Positions 41,550-49,312 of a stretch of 64,000 bases of DNA are shown one piece after another (position 1 is the first letter of the stretch; the number at the start of each line of letters is the position of its first letter). The stretch spans positions 992,001 through 1,056,000 of the forward strand of contig NZ_AP014624.1 of assembly GCF_000829375.1 (NCBI RefSeq). The letters are read 5' to 3'. Both the position numbers and the translations under genes were made by a program. This DNA is from Chryseobacterium sp. StRB126 (GTDB lineage: Bacteria; Bacteroidota; Bacteroidia; Flavobacteriales; Weeksellaceae). Below the pieces are notes generated by a model. That model had not been told where the DNA came from and ran no database searches. It was given only the letters and a program-made list of their open reading frames with translations.

Positions 41550-42380
41550 TTGAAAACTAAAAAACAAGATTATTCGCATCTTTCGCCTAAGCAGCCTATC
41601 GGTATTTTTGATAGTGGAGTAGGTGGTCTTACTGTAGCCAAAGAAATCAAAAGGCTTTTGCCTAATGAAGATCTTATCTATTTTGGAGATACCAAGCACC
41701 TTCCTTATGGTGAAAAGTCAAAAGAAGCAATTATAGAATATTCTACAAAGATCACCAATTTTCTGTTGGAACAGAATTGTAAAGCCATTGTAATAGCTTG
41801 TAATACGGCTACAGCAAATGCTTTAAATGAAGTAATGCAATTGGTTGCCGGAAAAGTTCCTGTCATAGATGTTATTAATCCTGTGGCGGAAAAAGTGGCT
41901 TATGAGATCCATAATAATGTGGGAGTAATTGCTACTAAAGCTACCGTGAATTCGGGATTGTATAAAAAGAGTATCAGGAAACAGAATAAATGGATAAAAG
42001 TTGATGAATTAGCTACTCCTTTATTGGTTCCGGCGATTGAAGAAGGTTTCAAAAACCATCCGATTACCCATGCTATTATTTACAATTATCTGAGCAATAA
42101 CAAGCTGAAAAATATTGAAACATTAATTTTAGGCTGTACTCACTATCCATTGCTAATTGATGAAATTAAGCAATATTATGGGAATAGGGTTCGTGTTATT
42201 GATTCTCCTAACATTGTAGCCAATCATCTGAAGATTATTCTTGATAAATATAATCTCCTGAATGAAAATAATGCTAAACCGAATTATCATTTCTATCTTT
42301 CAGATATTACCAAGAACTTTGAAAAGATATCCAAGAAATTCTTCGGAAAAACCATAGATTTAGAACTTAAAGTACTATAA
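41550..42380 (+). CDS. murI: Glutamate racemase
   Basis: About 276 residues from a TTG start at 41550 (MKTKKQDYSHLSPKQPIGIFDSG). A TTG at 41529 overlaps the promoter box and is unlikely. IFDSGVGGLTVAKEI carries the Asp of the active site (Asp21), VIACNTATAN has catalytic Cys84, and LILGCTHYPLL has catalytic Cys196. It makes D-glutamate for peptidoglycan in the cytoplasm. It lies downstream of the DUF4139 gene with its own -7 box and ends in a strong terminator. Confidence 0.93.
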   Translation: MKTKKQDYSHLSPKQPIGIFDSGVGGLTVAKEIKRLLPNEDLIYFGDTKHLPYGEKSKEAIIEYSTKITNFLLEQNCKAIVIACNTATANALNEVMQLVAGKVPVIDVINPVAEKVAYEIHNNVGVIATKATVNSGLYKKSIRKQNKWIKVDELATPLLVPAIEEGFKNHPITHAIIYNYLSNNKLKNIETLILGCTHYPLLIDEIKQYYGNRVRVIDSPNIVANHLKIILDKYNLLNENNAKPNYHFYLSDITKNFEKISKKFFGKTIDLELKVL

Positions 42381-42383
42381 ATA

Positions 42384-42417
42384 AAAAGTCTGCCTCATTA
42401 GAAAGCAGACTTTTTTC
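42384..42417 (+). terminator. Terminator after murI
   Basis: AAAAGTCTGC (42384-42393) pairs with GCAGACTTTT (42405-42414), with a short loop and a T run. Confidence 0.85.
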
Positions 42418-42428
42418 TTTCTCACCCT

Positions 42429-42457
42429 CGTCATTGCGAGCACAGCGAAGCAATCTC
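42429..42457 (+). repeat. CGTCATTGCGAGC...GCGAAGCAATCTC dispersed repeat
   Basis: The sequence begins CGTCATTGCGAGCACAGCGA and ends GAAGCAATCTC. It is a short motif known to be scattered in intergenic regions of many bacteria. Only one copy lies in this window. Confidence 0.55.
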
Positions 42458-42466
42458 AATATTGCA

Positions 42467-42516
42467 GGTTGGAAAACAAGATCCATAAGATGCAAAGATT
42501 TTATCTTCGATAAAAT
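42467..42516 (+). repeat. Dispersed GATTTTATC palindrome repeat (copy 3, fragment)
   Basis: GGTTGGAAAAC at the left end and GATTTTATC-TTC-GATAAAAT at 42497-42516 match the pattern of the copies at 12832-12909 and 15219-15454. The middle is shorter than in those copies. Confidence 0.5.
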
Positions 42517-42729
42517 TTTATCCTGAATATTTTTTTCGCGAATTACGCAGATTATTTTGTTGTCTGATCTATTGAATCTACATTATCAGAAATTTTTATT
42601 TCCTACAGATCTCACAGATTTGCACAGATGGTTACTGTTATTTATGTGAAAATCTGTGGTATCAACTTAATCAGCGAGCGCTAATTAATATCTTATTACT
42701 ATTTCTTGTGAAAGAAATTTGTGTTTAAA

Positions 42730-43329
42730 TTATGCTTCCAAGATTACTTTTTCAGCTTTCAATCTTGATTTTGGATTAAATTTAGGCTGATTAGCATCTG
42801 TTTCCAGCTTTTCTCCAATTGCAACTGCGAAAAGTGTTTCATATTTATCATTTTTCAGAATTTCATCATAAAGTTCCGGTTCTATCCCTTCCATAGGTGT
42901 AGAATCAATTTCCATGTCTGCACATGCAGAAAGAAGCACTCCTAATGATAAATAAACCTGATGTCCCAGCCAGGATTTAACAAAAGCATCTCCTTTAGGT
43001 TTTACTCTGGTTCTATAATAATTCACAGCGCCTTCAGGCAGGTTTTCCTCAATTTGTTTTTCAAAATCTTCAGGGTTTTTGATCACCTGGAAAATAATCA
43101 GATGGCTGCAGTCGATTACTTTTTCCTTATTGATGAAAGAAACTTCTGCCAATTGTGATTTCAGTTCCCCACGATTGATAAAGATAAAATTCCATGGCTG
43201 GCTATTGATGGATGAAGGACTTAGGTTTAGAATCTCTTTCAGTTGAGAAATTTGTTCTTCACTGATATTGCCTTGTGGATTATACTTTTTTACAGTATAC
43301 CTTGTTTTCATTTTGTTTAAAAAGTTCAT
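42730..43329 (-). CDS. NAD(P)H-dependent nitroreductase (NfsB-like)
   Basis: 199 residues covering the nitroreductase fold: MKTRYTVKKYNPQGNISEEQISQLKEILNLSPSSINSQPWNFIFINRG carries the FMN-binding Arg/Lys and Ser/Asn contacts, SWLGHQVYLSLGVLLSACADMEIDSTPMEGIEP the middle motif, and the C-terminal FNPKSRLKAEKVI resembles family ends. It reduces nitro groups or quinones with NAD(P)H in the cytoplasm. It is divergent from an HxlR-type regulator with shared operator-like repeats, the usual sign of a redox- or quinone-responsive pair. Confidence 0.9.
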   Translation of the reverse strand: MNFLNKMKTRYTVKKYNPQGNISEEQISQLKEILNLSPSSINSQPWNFIFINRGELKSQLAEVSFINKEKVIDCSHLIIFQVIKNPEDFEKQIEENLPEGAVNYYRTRVKPKGDAFVKSWLGHQVYLSLGVLLSACADMEIDSTPMEGIEPELYDEILKNDKYETLFAVAIGEKLETDANQPKFNPKSRLKAEKVILEA

Positions 43330-43330
43330 A

Positions 43331-43415
43331 ATTTTATACTATCATTTTTATAGTTACAAAATTAATTTAAGTTTATTAACTTTGCAATAACGGTAAAAAA
43401 GGATAGTATAAAAAT
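43331..43415. promoter_or_regulatory. Divergent promoter/operator region of the nitroreductase and HxlR genes
   Basis: GATAGTATAAAA lies just before the hxlR-type ATG (43402-43413), and its complement TTTTATACTATC lies just before the nitroreductase ATG (43332-43343). Both follow a -7 box: TAACTTTG (43377-43384, plus) and TAATTTTG (43364-43357, minus). A nearby inverted repeat ACTAT-N7-ATAGT spans 43338-43354. This layout fits a repressor site next to each transcription start. Confidence 0.65.
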
Positions 43416-43761
43416 GTATACAATAGATAATAAGTTTTACCCTTGTTGCACCAGTGTAACCATGAGGTTTATAGGCGGAAAATGGAAGGCTGTAATTTTA
43501 CATCATCTTATTAATGGTGCGAAAAGATATAACGAGCTGAGAAAGGATATTCCGACAATTACAGAAAGAACTCTAAGTCTTCAGCTTAAACAGTTGGAAG
43601 AGGATAATATTATTGACAGAAAAGTATATACAGAAAAACCACCTTTGATGGTAGAATATACTTTAACAGATTTCGGAAAGACATTGCTGCCTGTTCTGGA
43701 AGCCATTACCCAATGGGGAATGGCGGCTCCTGATAATTCAAAAAAAATAACCAAGAACTAA
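43414..43761 (+). CDS. HxlR-family transcriptional regulator
   Basis: 115 residues with the winged-helix HxlR/DUF24 domain: CCTSVTMRFIGGKWKAVILHHLINGAKRYNELRKDIPTITERTLSLQLKQLEEDNIIDRKVY. The N-terminal Cys pair (positions near 11-12) is typical of thiol-sensing members such as YodB, but whether these cysteines sense here is inference. The neighbouring divergent nitroreductase and the mirrored operator sequences suggest it represses that gene and itself. Its 3' end overlaps that of rsmD, a convergent gene, by four bases. Confidence 0.9.
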   Translation: MYTIDNKFYPCCTSVTMRFIGGKWKAVILHHLINGAKRYNELRKDIPTITERTLSLQLKQLEEDNIIDRKVYTEKPPLMVEYTLTDFGKTLLPVLEAITQWGMAAPDNSKKITKN

Positions 43762-44330
43762 AGTTCCTGATTATCTTCTTTATTCGGATCAAAAAAACTG
43801 AAACTCACGTTTCCGTATTTTCGGGTATCTACTAAATTAGGGTGCTCCAGTTTCATACGGCTTTGATGTTCTACGATAAGAACTCCGTTTTCTTTCAGGA
43901 ACTTATTATTCAAAACTAAAGAAATTAATTCGTAATATTTTTTCTCTTCCATCTCAAAAGGAGCATCTGAAAAAACGATTTCGAAAGACTTTTTGTTTCT
44001 GAATTTTTTCAGCCAGTCGAATACATCCCCTCTCTGTACATTGATCTGAAGAGCCATATCAAGTTCAGAGGCTGTAGAATTGATGAAGGCAGTGTGCTTT
44101 GGATTCATTTCTACAGAAGTTACATCCTGACATCCTCTGGAAGCAAACTCAAATGAAATAGAACCAATTCCTGCGAAAAGATCCAATACAGAAATCGACT
44201 GCATATCGTATTTATTTTCCAAAATACTGAATAAAGCTTCTTTCGCAAAATCTGTGGTTGGTCTTACATCAAAGTTTTTGGGAGCGGCAATTTTTTTGGC
44301 TTTCCACTTGCCTGATATTATTCTGAACAT
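43758..44330 (-). CDS. rsmD: 16S rRNA (guanine(966)-N(2))-methyltransferase RsmD
   Basis: 190 residues. MFRIISGKWKAKKIAAPKNFDVRPTTDFAKEALFSIL is the RsmD N-terminus and VLDLFAGIGSISFEFASRG is the SAM-binding motif I. The catalytic motif IV usually reads [DN]PP[FY], but here SDAPF has Ala in place of the first Pro, which I note as unusual. It methylates G966 of 16S rRNA. The gene is convergent with the HxlR regulator, with a four-base overlap, and follows a DUF3822 gene on the same strand. Confidence 0.9.
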   Translation of the reverse strand: MFRIISGKWKAKKIAAPKNFDVRPTTDFAKEALFSILENKYDMQSISVLDLFAGIGSISFEFASRGCQDVTSVEMNPKHTAFINSTASELDMALQINVQRGDVFDWLKKFRNKKSFEIVFSDAPFEMEEKKYYELISLVLNNKFLKENGVLIVEHQSRMKLEHPNLVDTRKYGNVSFSFFDPNKEDNQEL

Positions 44331-44414
44331 ATTTTTGTTAGGGTTTAAGTAATAGGTTATACGTGGCAGGTGATTATGTTTGGGTTCTACTCCCTATTAC
44401 CTGCGACCTGCAAC

Positions 44415-45131
44415 CTAATTAAGTATAAAATTCTTATTAGGAATATTGTCAAAAACGATCTTCAGGTTTCTTACAAACTTCTGAAGCTCGGAAATAAATG
44501 TTTCATTTTCTGTTGTTTCCCCATAAGCATAAAAACTGGTTTCATTAATTCCGAAGCCTATTTTGCTTAATGTAAACATGACGAAATAAAGGAAATCAAC
44601 TTCAGAATTGACATCCAGGTTGTTATAAAGGATGATCTTCTTATTATCAATAGCAAAAAATTCACACTGATTATGATAAAGGTTGATATGGATCTCTTTA
44701 TTATTCTTATTGTTGATAGAGCTTAAAAACTTTTCCCCTGAAAAATTAAAATGTACCGGTACTGCCAGTTCTTTTATTTTCTTGTAGTAATTCTTTGGAA
44801 AAGTATAATAAAACTGAATATTGAATTTTTTATTGATGGATAGCATCAACTCTTCTTTCTCTCTATCAGCAGGTGCATTGAATGAGATCAGATCAAATCC
44901 CGCATCATGATCAGAAAAACCTTCCGGCATTAATGTAAAATGATTCAGAGCAGAAATCACCTGGATTTCATCAAAACGCTGTTTGATAAGAACCTCATCC
45001 AGCTTTTCCTCAATAAGATTGGCTGGTGTTTCTTCAGTAACAAAATAAGACTTTTCTTCCAGAATGCTTTTGTTTTTCACAATCTGGTAGATTAATCCGT
45101 CTTTGGTAAAAAGTAAATTAAGTACGTTCAT
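44415..45131 (-). CDS. DUF3822 family protein
   Basis: 238 residues, no signal peptide. The product begins MNVLNLLFTKDGLIYQIVKNKSILEEKSYFV and has the alternating strand pattern of an actin-like fold half. KNYYKKIKELAVPVHFNF and INLYHNQCEFFAIDNKKIILYNN are family-like. DUF3822 is a Bacteroidetes protein of unknown function, almost always next to rsmD and Smr-type genes, as here. The gap to the Smr gene is 18 bases, so the two are co-transcribed. Confidence 0.75.
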   Translation of the reverse strand: MNVLNLLFTKDGLIYQIVKNKSILEEKSYFVTEETPANLIEEKLDEVLIKQRFDEIQVISALNHFTLMPEGFSDHDAGFDLISFNAPADREKEELMLSINKKFNIQFYYTFPKNYYKKIKELAVPVHFNFSGEKFLSSINNKNNKEIHINLYHNQCEFFAIDNKKIILYNNLDVNSEVDFLYFVMFTLSKIGFGINETSFYAYGETTENETFISELQKFVRNLKIVFDNIPNKNFILN

Positions 45132-45149
45132 ATTTCAATTCCTGCAAAT

Positions 45150-45644
45150 TTAGTGAAATTCTACCATTACCGCACCCGATTGGTGGTGAAGTATTTCCTT
45201 ATTATAAAAATCAATACCAACCTGGCTTTCTAAAACATCCCGAACCATGCGTTGCAGGATTCCATCTCCAATTCCATGAACGATTTCCAGTCTCTTTAAA
45301 TTGTTCCTTCTGCAAAATTCTATCACTTCAATCAGTTTTTCCTTTTGGATAAACAATCTTTCAAAACTGTCATAATCACTGGGATTCTTTACCAAATTAT
45401 GAAAATGTAAGTCTAAAACCAAATGATTTTTCTGATGTTTTTTAGAAATGATCTTTTTAGGCTCTGCTTTTTTTACCACACGGATATTTTCATAAAGATC
45501 AGCATCCTTGAGAACGAGTTTTTCTTTAGGATATTGATGGGTAAAGCCGTATTCATCTTTAAAAACCACAATATTTCCCTTCACGGAAGTAACTACGCCG
45601 CTTAAATCTTCATCCACTACAGAAACTGTATCTCCAATTTTCAT
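45150..45644 (-). CDS. Smr-domain protein
   Basis: 164 residues. The N-terminal 70 form a small barrel (MKIGDTVSVVDEDLSGVVTSVKGNIVVFKDEYGF, a KOW/DUF2027-like strand pattern). The C-terminal 95 are the Smr domain, with HLVLDLHFHNL (the usual L-DLH-G variant) and HGIGDGILQRMVRDVL (usual HGKGTG). Smr domains are DNA or RNA nicking endonucleases related to the MutS2 tail. This architecture is common in flavobacteria. It lies upstream of DUF3822 and rsmD in a conserved group. Confidence 0.85.
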   Translation of the reverse strand: MKIGDTVSVVDEDLSGVVTSVKGNIVVFKDEYGFTHQYPKEKLVLKDADLYENIRVVKKAEPKKIISKKHQKNHLVLDLHFHNLVKNPSDYDSFERLFIQKEKLIEVIEFCRRNNLKRLEIVHGIGDGILQRMVRDVLESQVGIDFYNKEILHHQSGAVMVEFH

Positions 45645-45683
45645 AAATTCTTAAACTACTTTGAATGAGTGCTTTTTATTTTT

Positions 45684-45720
45684 GATAAATGATAAATGAT
45701 AAATGATAAATGATAAATGA
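45684..45720. repeat. Tandem GATAAAT heptamer array (five copies)
   Basis: Five GATAAAT units in direct succession lie between the Smr gene and the phosphoesterase gene. They have no spacers and no cas genes nearby, so this is not a CRISPR array. The unit also occurs at 33664-33765. Confidence 0.9.
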
Positions 45721-45782
45721 ATATATTGAATCATAAATATACGCTCATACTCTAAAACTCAAACCCTACCACTCTCAAACTC

Positions 45783-46280
45783 TTAAACCCTAGGACCCAA
45801 TTCAATAACCTCCAGATCCTTTATTTCCTCACCATCCACCACAAAACGCATCATCGTTCTCATTTTGTGCCAGCCTTGCTTTCCACAAGCACCTGGATTA
45901 AGGTGTAAAAGACTATTTTTCTCATCATACATAGCCTTTAGAATATGGGAATGTCCTGATATAAATAATTTAGGGGCTTTTTCAGCCATTTCTTTTTTAG
46001 TTAGTGGAGTATATTTTCCGGGATATCCGCCGATATGAATCATTAAAACTTCCAGCTTTTCACAGAAAAAACGATTGACTTCCGGAAATTCAGACTGTAT
46101 TTTTGAGTTGTCAATATTTCCGTAGACCCCTTTTAAAGGTTTTATTTTTTCGAGCTGTTCAATAACATCCATGCTTCCGAAATCTCCACAATGCCAGATT
46201 TCATCTGCCTGAGAGGCATATTCCAGAATTCTGTCATCTATATAAGAATGGGAATCGGAGAGGAGAAGGATTTTTGTCAT
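45783..46280 (-). CDS. YfcE/MJ0936-type metallophosphoesterase
   Basis: 165 residues with the metallophosphoesterase motifs LLLSDSHSYIDDRI, IWHCGDFGS, GVYGNIDNSK, MIHIGGYPGKY and FISGHSHILKAM, giving the usual two-metal site. This family (YfcE/MJ0936/VPS29-like) hydrolyses phosphodiesters in vitro, and its natural substrate is unknown. The start ATG overlaps the stop of the upstream gene as TAATG, so they are translationally coupled. Confidence 0.88.
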   Translation of the reverse strand: MTKILLLSDSHSYIDDRILEYASQADEIWHCGDFGSMDVIEQLEKIKPLKGVYGNIDNSKIQSEFPEVNRFFCEKLEVLMIHIGGYPGKYTPLTKKEMAEKAPKLFISGHSHILKAMYDEKNSLLHLNPGACGKQGWHKMRTMMRFVVDGEEIKDLEVIELGPRV

Positions 46281-46729
46281 TATCTAAGAGTTCTTTGGGT
46301 AATATTTTCGTCGTATTTTTCTTTAAATATAGCAACACGTTCGGAGTTTAAATCACCATCCTGATTGATAACTCTTTCTTTAAGCAGCCATCTTACCAGC
46401 TTTTCCATTCCTTTTTTAGAATTCATAAAATTGGCAATTTTTGCTAGGTCAGTAGACTCTACTTTAGTTTTCTCAGTTAGGAAATTCAGGATAAAGTAAT
46501 CATCGCTTACATATCTTGGCGTTTCATTATCCATGTATTTGTACATCAGGATTTCTTCATCATCCTTCATGGAAAAGAAAGAGTACTGGGTAACATTAAT
46601 CTTTTCTGCTTTTAGAATCTGTTTTCCATCCAGAAGAACTTTATCGTCTTTTATGGTTATATCCTGCGAAAAATATAAATTACAGCTCATCATCAATATA
46701 AAGAAAGTGAATAGTCTGTTTATTGCCAT
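46280..46729 (-). CDS. Secreted protein of unknown function, coupled to the phosphoesterase
   Basis: About 149 residues from the ATG at 46727-46729, which gives a signal peptide (MAINRLFTFFILMMSCNLYFSQ). A longer start adds seven residues that lack one. The mature part reads DITIKDDKVLLDGKQILKAEK, later YFILNFLTEKTKVESTDLAK. I recognise no domain. The overlap of its stop with the downstream phosphoesterase start suggests joint expression, although one product is secreted and the other cytoplasmic. Confidence 0.65.
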   Translation of the reverse strand: MAINRLFTFFILMMSCNLYFSQDITIKDDKVLLDGKQILKAEKINVTQYSFFSMKDDEEILMYKYMDNETPRYVSDDYFILNFLTEKTKVESTDLAKIANFMNSKKGMEKLVRWLLKERVINQDGDLNSERVAIFKEKYDENITQRTLR

Positions 46730-46818
46730 TTTTAATGTTTTAGATTGCAAATATAAAGAAGCTTTGATAAAAATTACTTTGGTTGGATTTTATCGTTGCT
46801 GTAAAGCCTCATTGTATA

Positions 46819-47283
46819 TTAATAAGAAATACTCTTGGTTCTTCGTATAGAATCAAGCTTCTTTTCAATGTCAGCACTGAAGACTTTTCTTAATTTCAGT
46901 CCACTTTCGGTAAGCCTTGATATCACAAAAGTTCCATCCATACTGTTATTTGAAGAAAATACAATGGCAATGGTGGTATCTGAAACCTTTTTCCAGTTTC
47001 CTACATATCGTTCCAACTTTGAAGCTTTTCCAGGAAAATCTTCCTTTGTATCATAACCATTGGCTGATTTACTTAAATTTCCAATGATTTTTCCGTTTTT
47101 ACTGAACTTTAAACCTGGACTTTTGGCATTAAAAATATTCTGCTTTTCGTAAGTGTAAATATAATTGTCCAGTTTAGTCAGTTTCCATGTCTGTAAAAGA
47201 AAAGGGTCTGAGGTTCTGTCCTGGCTTTTCATAAAACCGGTTGCGAAGAATAATAACAAAAGAAAGGGGATCGACTTTTTCAT
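46819..47283 (-). CDS. Secreted protein of unknown function
   Basis: About 154 residues from the ATG at 47281-47283, giving the signal peptide MKKSIPFLLLLFFATGFMKSQ. Longer in-frame starts would put 30 extra residues before it. The mature part (DPFLLQTWKLTKLDNYIYTYEKQN, LERYVGNWKKVSDTTIAIVF) has the WKL/W-type strand pattern of small lipocalin-like Bacteroidetes proteins, but that assignment is tentative. Single gene, facing away from the iron operon. Confidence 0.6.
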   Translation of the reverse strand: MKKSIPFLLLLFFATGFMKSQDRTSDPFLLQTWKLTKLDNYIYTYEKQNIFNAKSPGLKFSKNGKIIGNLSKSANGYDTKEDFPGKASKLERYVGNWKKVSDTTIAIVFSSNNSMDGTFVISRLTESGLKLRKVFSADIEKKLDSIRRTKSISY

Positions 47284-47678
47284 ACTTTTAAAATGATTAC
47301 ACTTTAATATCGGCAAAATTAAGCTTTTCAATAGAAGACTGAAAAGTTTTCCGCTTAATATGAAATTTATCAACAGAGCTTACTATTTCTATAAAGTCTC
47401 AAATTGAGATATTTTATTTTTTGTGACTGATTTTTTATTTAATTCTTAAAAAGTTTTTTTTAAAACCCAAAAAATTGATTTTCGTTATAAAAAATGGGGA
47501 TTGAAAAAATGCATGTATTCACGTTTTGGTGTATTAATTTGGATTTGTTTTGTATTTTAATAAATTGTAAATCAGTATTTTGAATTGTTCATTTTCGGTA
47601 TTGTAAATATTTTTTTTGCTGAGATAAAAATATGTATATATTTGTCTTAATTTTTATTTAATCTAAACAAAAATAATA
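47284..47678. other. 395 AT-rich bases before the iron operon
   Basis: The right part holds the promoter at 47616-47644. The rest is very AT-rich, with many T runs and no clear terminator, repeat, reading frame or Fur box that I can recognise. Confidence 0.55.
47616..47644 (+). promoter_or_regulatory. Near-ideal Bacteroidetes promoter of the siderophore operon
   Basis: TTG at 47616-47618 and TATATTTG at 47637-47644 are separated by 18 bases, matching TTG-N17-23-TAnnTTTG completely. The acyltransferase start is 34 bases downstream of the -7 box. Confidence 0.75.
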
Positions 47679-49283
47679 ATGAGTGTCGGTTTATACTTAT
47701 TGGAAAGCAAAAACTGGTATTATTTTGACCTTATACCAAAGTTTGATGAAGAGTTGTCAACGTTCATGAACCGTTGTTCTGAAAGTAAATTCATCCGAAT
47801 TAATATTACAGGTAAAGAATCTTATTTAATTGTTCCTGTAAAGCATTTTTCTACTACTGGAGTTCATTACATAGGAAATGATGTAGGGTATAGAGAAAAG
47901 AAAATGGGCGAAGTATTGAAGATAAGTACTGAAGAAGCTTATCGATTTATTATTTCGCTTGTTTACGGTGCAAGTACAGCCGTAGAAAATCCTGAGGAAG
48001 CCTATATCAAATATTTTTCTGAAGAATTTGATGAGTATTTTAACAAAGGGCATAAAATGGTAGAAAGTATTGACTCTTTCATAGACTGTGTTAAGGCAGG
48101 AGCCATCTTTAATTTTTTCGGATACGAAAATGAAAATCTATTGGAGTTTATTTCGAAGAATGTAGCGTTAGAATCCAGGTACGATAAGAAAGCAGCTATT
48201 ATCCAGTGGTTTTCAGAATATACCCATTCATTGTTGAAAACAGCAGTAGGAAAGTATATTGAAGAAGGAATTATCTATAACAGCAATATCGAGCATACAT
48301 TTATTAACCAAAGTGCAGATAAGGTAGATGTTAGTTTTGATGAATACATTTCAGACGGATCTGCTATCCGAACTGAGAAGGCTGAAAGTTTCATAAGAAC
48401 CCATGTGGTTTACTACAATCTTTATCCGGTTTTAAGACATTTGGCCTATTTAGGTTCTATAGAGGAAGAAATTCTTTATCAGATTGTAGATTCTGAAATT
48501 GATTCATTAAGAGAAGTTTATGGTGATGCCATGAATTTTATTTATGAAACGATAGAAGCAAGGCTTTTCCTGAAACAGGCTTACAGTGTGAATGAAGATA
48601 TTTGGAAAGAATATATCAGACACCATAATTTCCTGATTAACCCTAAACATTATTCCAAAAAGCTGATAAAACCTGATTATGGGGAAATCCTGCATAAAAG
48701 ATATTTTAATAACGGAACGTTAGAAATTACCCTGAGAGCTTTTAATCCTGAAACCGATATGGAGTTCCTTCATGAATGGTCTAATATGGATTACGCTAAA
48801 AAGTACTGGGAAATGGATGTGGATAAACAGGAGTTTGAAGAAGCCTACATCAAACACATGGGGGTTGATTATTCTCATCCTTATATCGGCCTTCTGAATG
48901 GCAATCCTATTTTTACGTTGGAACTGTATTGGGCTGTAAAGGATGAAGTGGGTAAATATTATCGTTTCAATCCTGGAGATTACGGCTTTCACATGCTTAT
49001 CGCTCCTGCAAAAGAGAAAATTCCAAACTTTTCAATGAATGCATTGGCCATGTGCATGGAATATTTCTTCTCTTTCCCACAATTGACAAGAATGATAGGC
49101 GAGGCCTCTGCCTCTCATAAAGGAACTCATAATCTGATTACCAAGGTAGGATGTGAATTCAACAGATCGCTGGCACTTCCTTATAAAACATCCAATCTGA
49201 CTTTCCTTGACCGTGAGAAGTTCTATGAAACAACAGAAGATATCTTCAAAAACTCGGTCCTGAAAATAAACATTACTACATAA
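47679..49283 (+). CDS. Siderophore N-acyltransferase with an IucA/IucC-like N-terminal half
   Basis: 534 residues. The C-terminal half (about 350-534) is a GNAT domain of the hydroxylysine/hydroxyornithine acyltransferase type (IucB/DesC/MbtK branch): FNPETDMEFLHEWSNMDYAKKYWEMD, PIFTLELYWAVKDEVG, and GDYGFHMLIAP with the conserved His438. The N-terminal half has WFSEYTHSLLKTAVGKYIEEGI and SFDEYISDGSAI, which resemble the C-terminal (FhuF-like) part of IucA/IucC synthetases, but the synthetase catalytic N-terminal motifs are absent. First gene of the iron operon. It probably acylates the N-hydroxyamine made by the next gene product. Confidence 0.8.
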   Translation: MSVGLYLLESKNWYYFDLIPKFDEELSTFMNRCSESKFIRINITGKESYLIVPVKHFSTTGVHYIGNDVGYREKKMGEVLKISTEEAYRFIISLVYGASTAVENPEEAYIKYFSEEFDEYFNKGHKMVESIDSFIDCVKAGAIFNFFGYENENLLEFISKNVALESRYDKKAAIIQWFSEYTHSLLKTAVGKYIEEGIIYNSNIEHTFINQSADKVDVSFDEYISDGSAIRTEKAESFIRTHVVYYNLYPVLRHLAYLGSIEEEILYQIVDSEIDSLREVYGDAMNFIYETIEARLFLKQAYSVNEDIWKEYIRHHNFLINPKHYSKKLIKPDYGEILHKRYFNNGTLEITLRAFNPETDMEFLHEWSNMDYAKKYWEMDVDKQEFEEAYIKHMGVDYSHPYIGLLNGNPIFTLELYWAVKDEVGKYYRFNPGDYGFHMLIAPAKEKIPNFSMNALAMCMEYFFSFPQLTRMIGEASASHKGTHNLITKVGCEFNRSLALPYKTSNLTFLDREKFYETTEDIFKNSVLKINITT

Positions 49284-49312
49284 TAATACTTGAATACTGA
49301 AAAAGATAATTT

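Larger units (their letters stand above)
42381..42729. other. Gene-free 349 bases rich in repeats
   Basis: Besides the murI terminator this gap contains a CGTCATTGCGAG-type repeat (42429-42457), a fragment of the GATTTTATC family (42467-42516), and several copies of the CACAGAT/ATCTGTG kind at 42605-42660. No reading frame of note was found. Confidence 0.65.

Noticed and set aside
45684..45720. Possible CRISPR-like array of GATAAAT units
   Set aside because: The units are contiguous without spacers, only seven bases long, and there is no cas gene in the window.
47374..47678. Fur box before the siderophore operon
   Set aside because: No stretch resembles GATAATGATAATCATTATC closely; only a generic promoter is supported, so iron control is left as an assumption.
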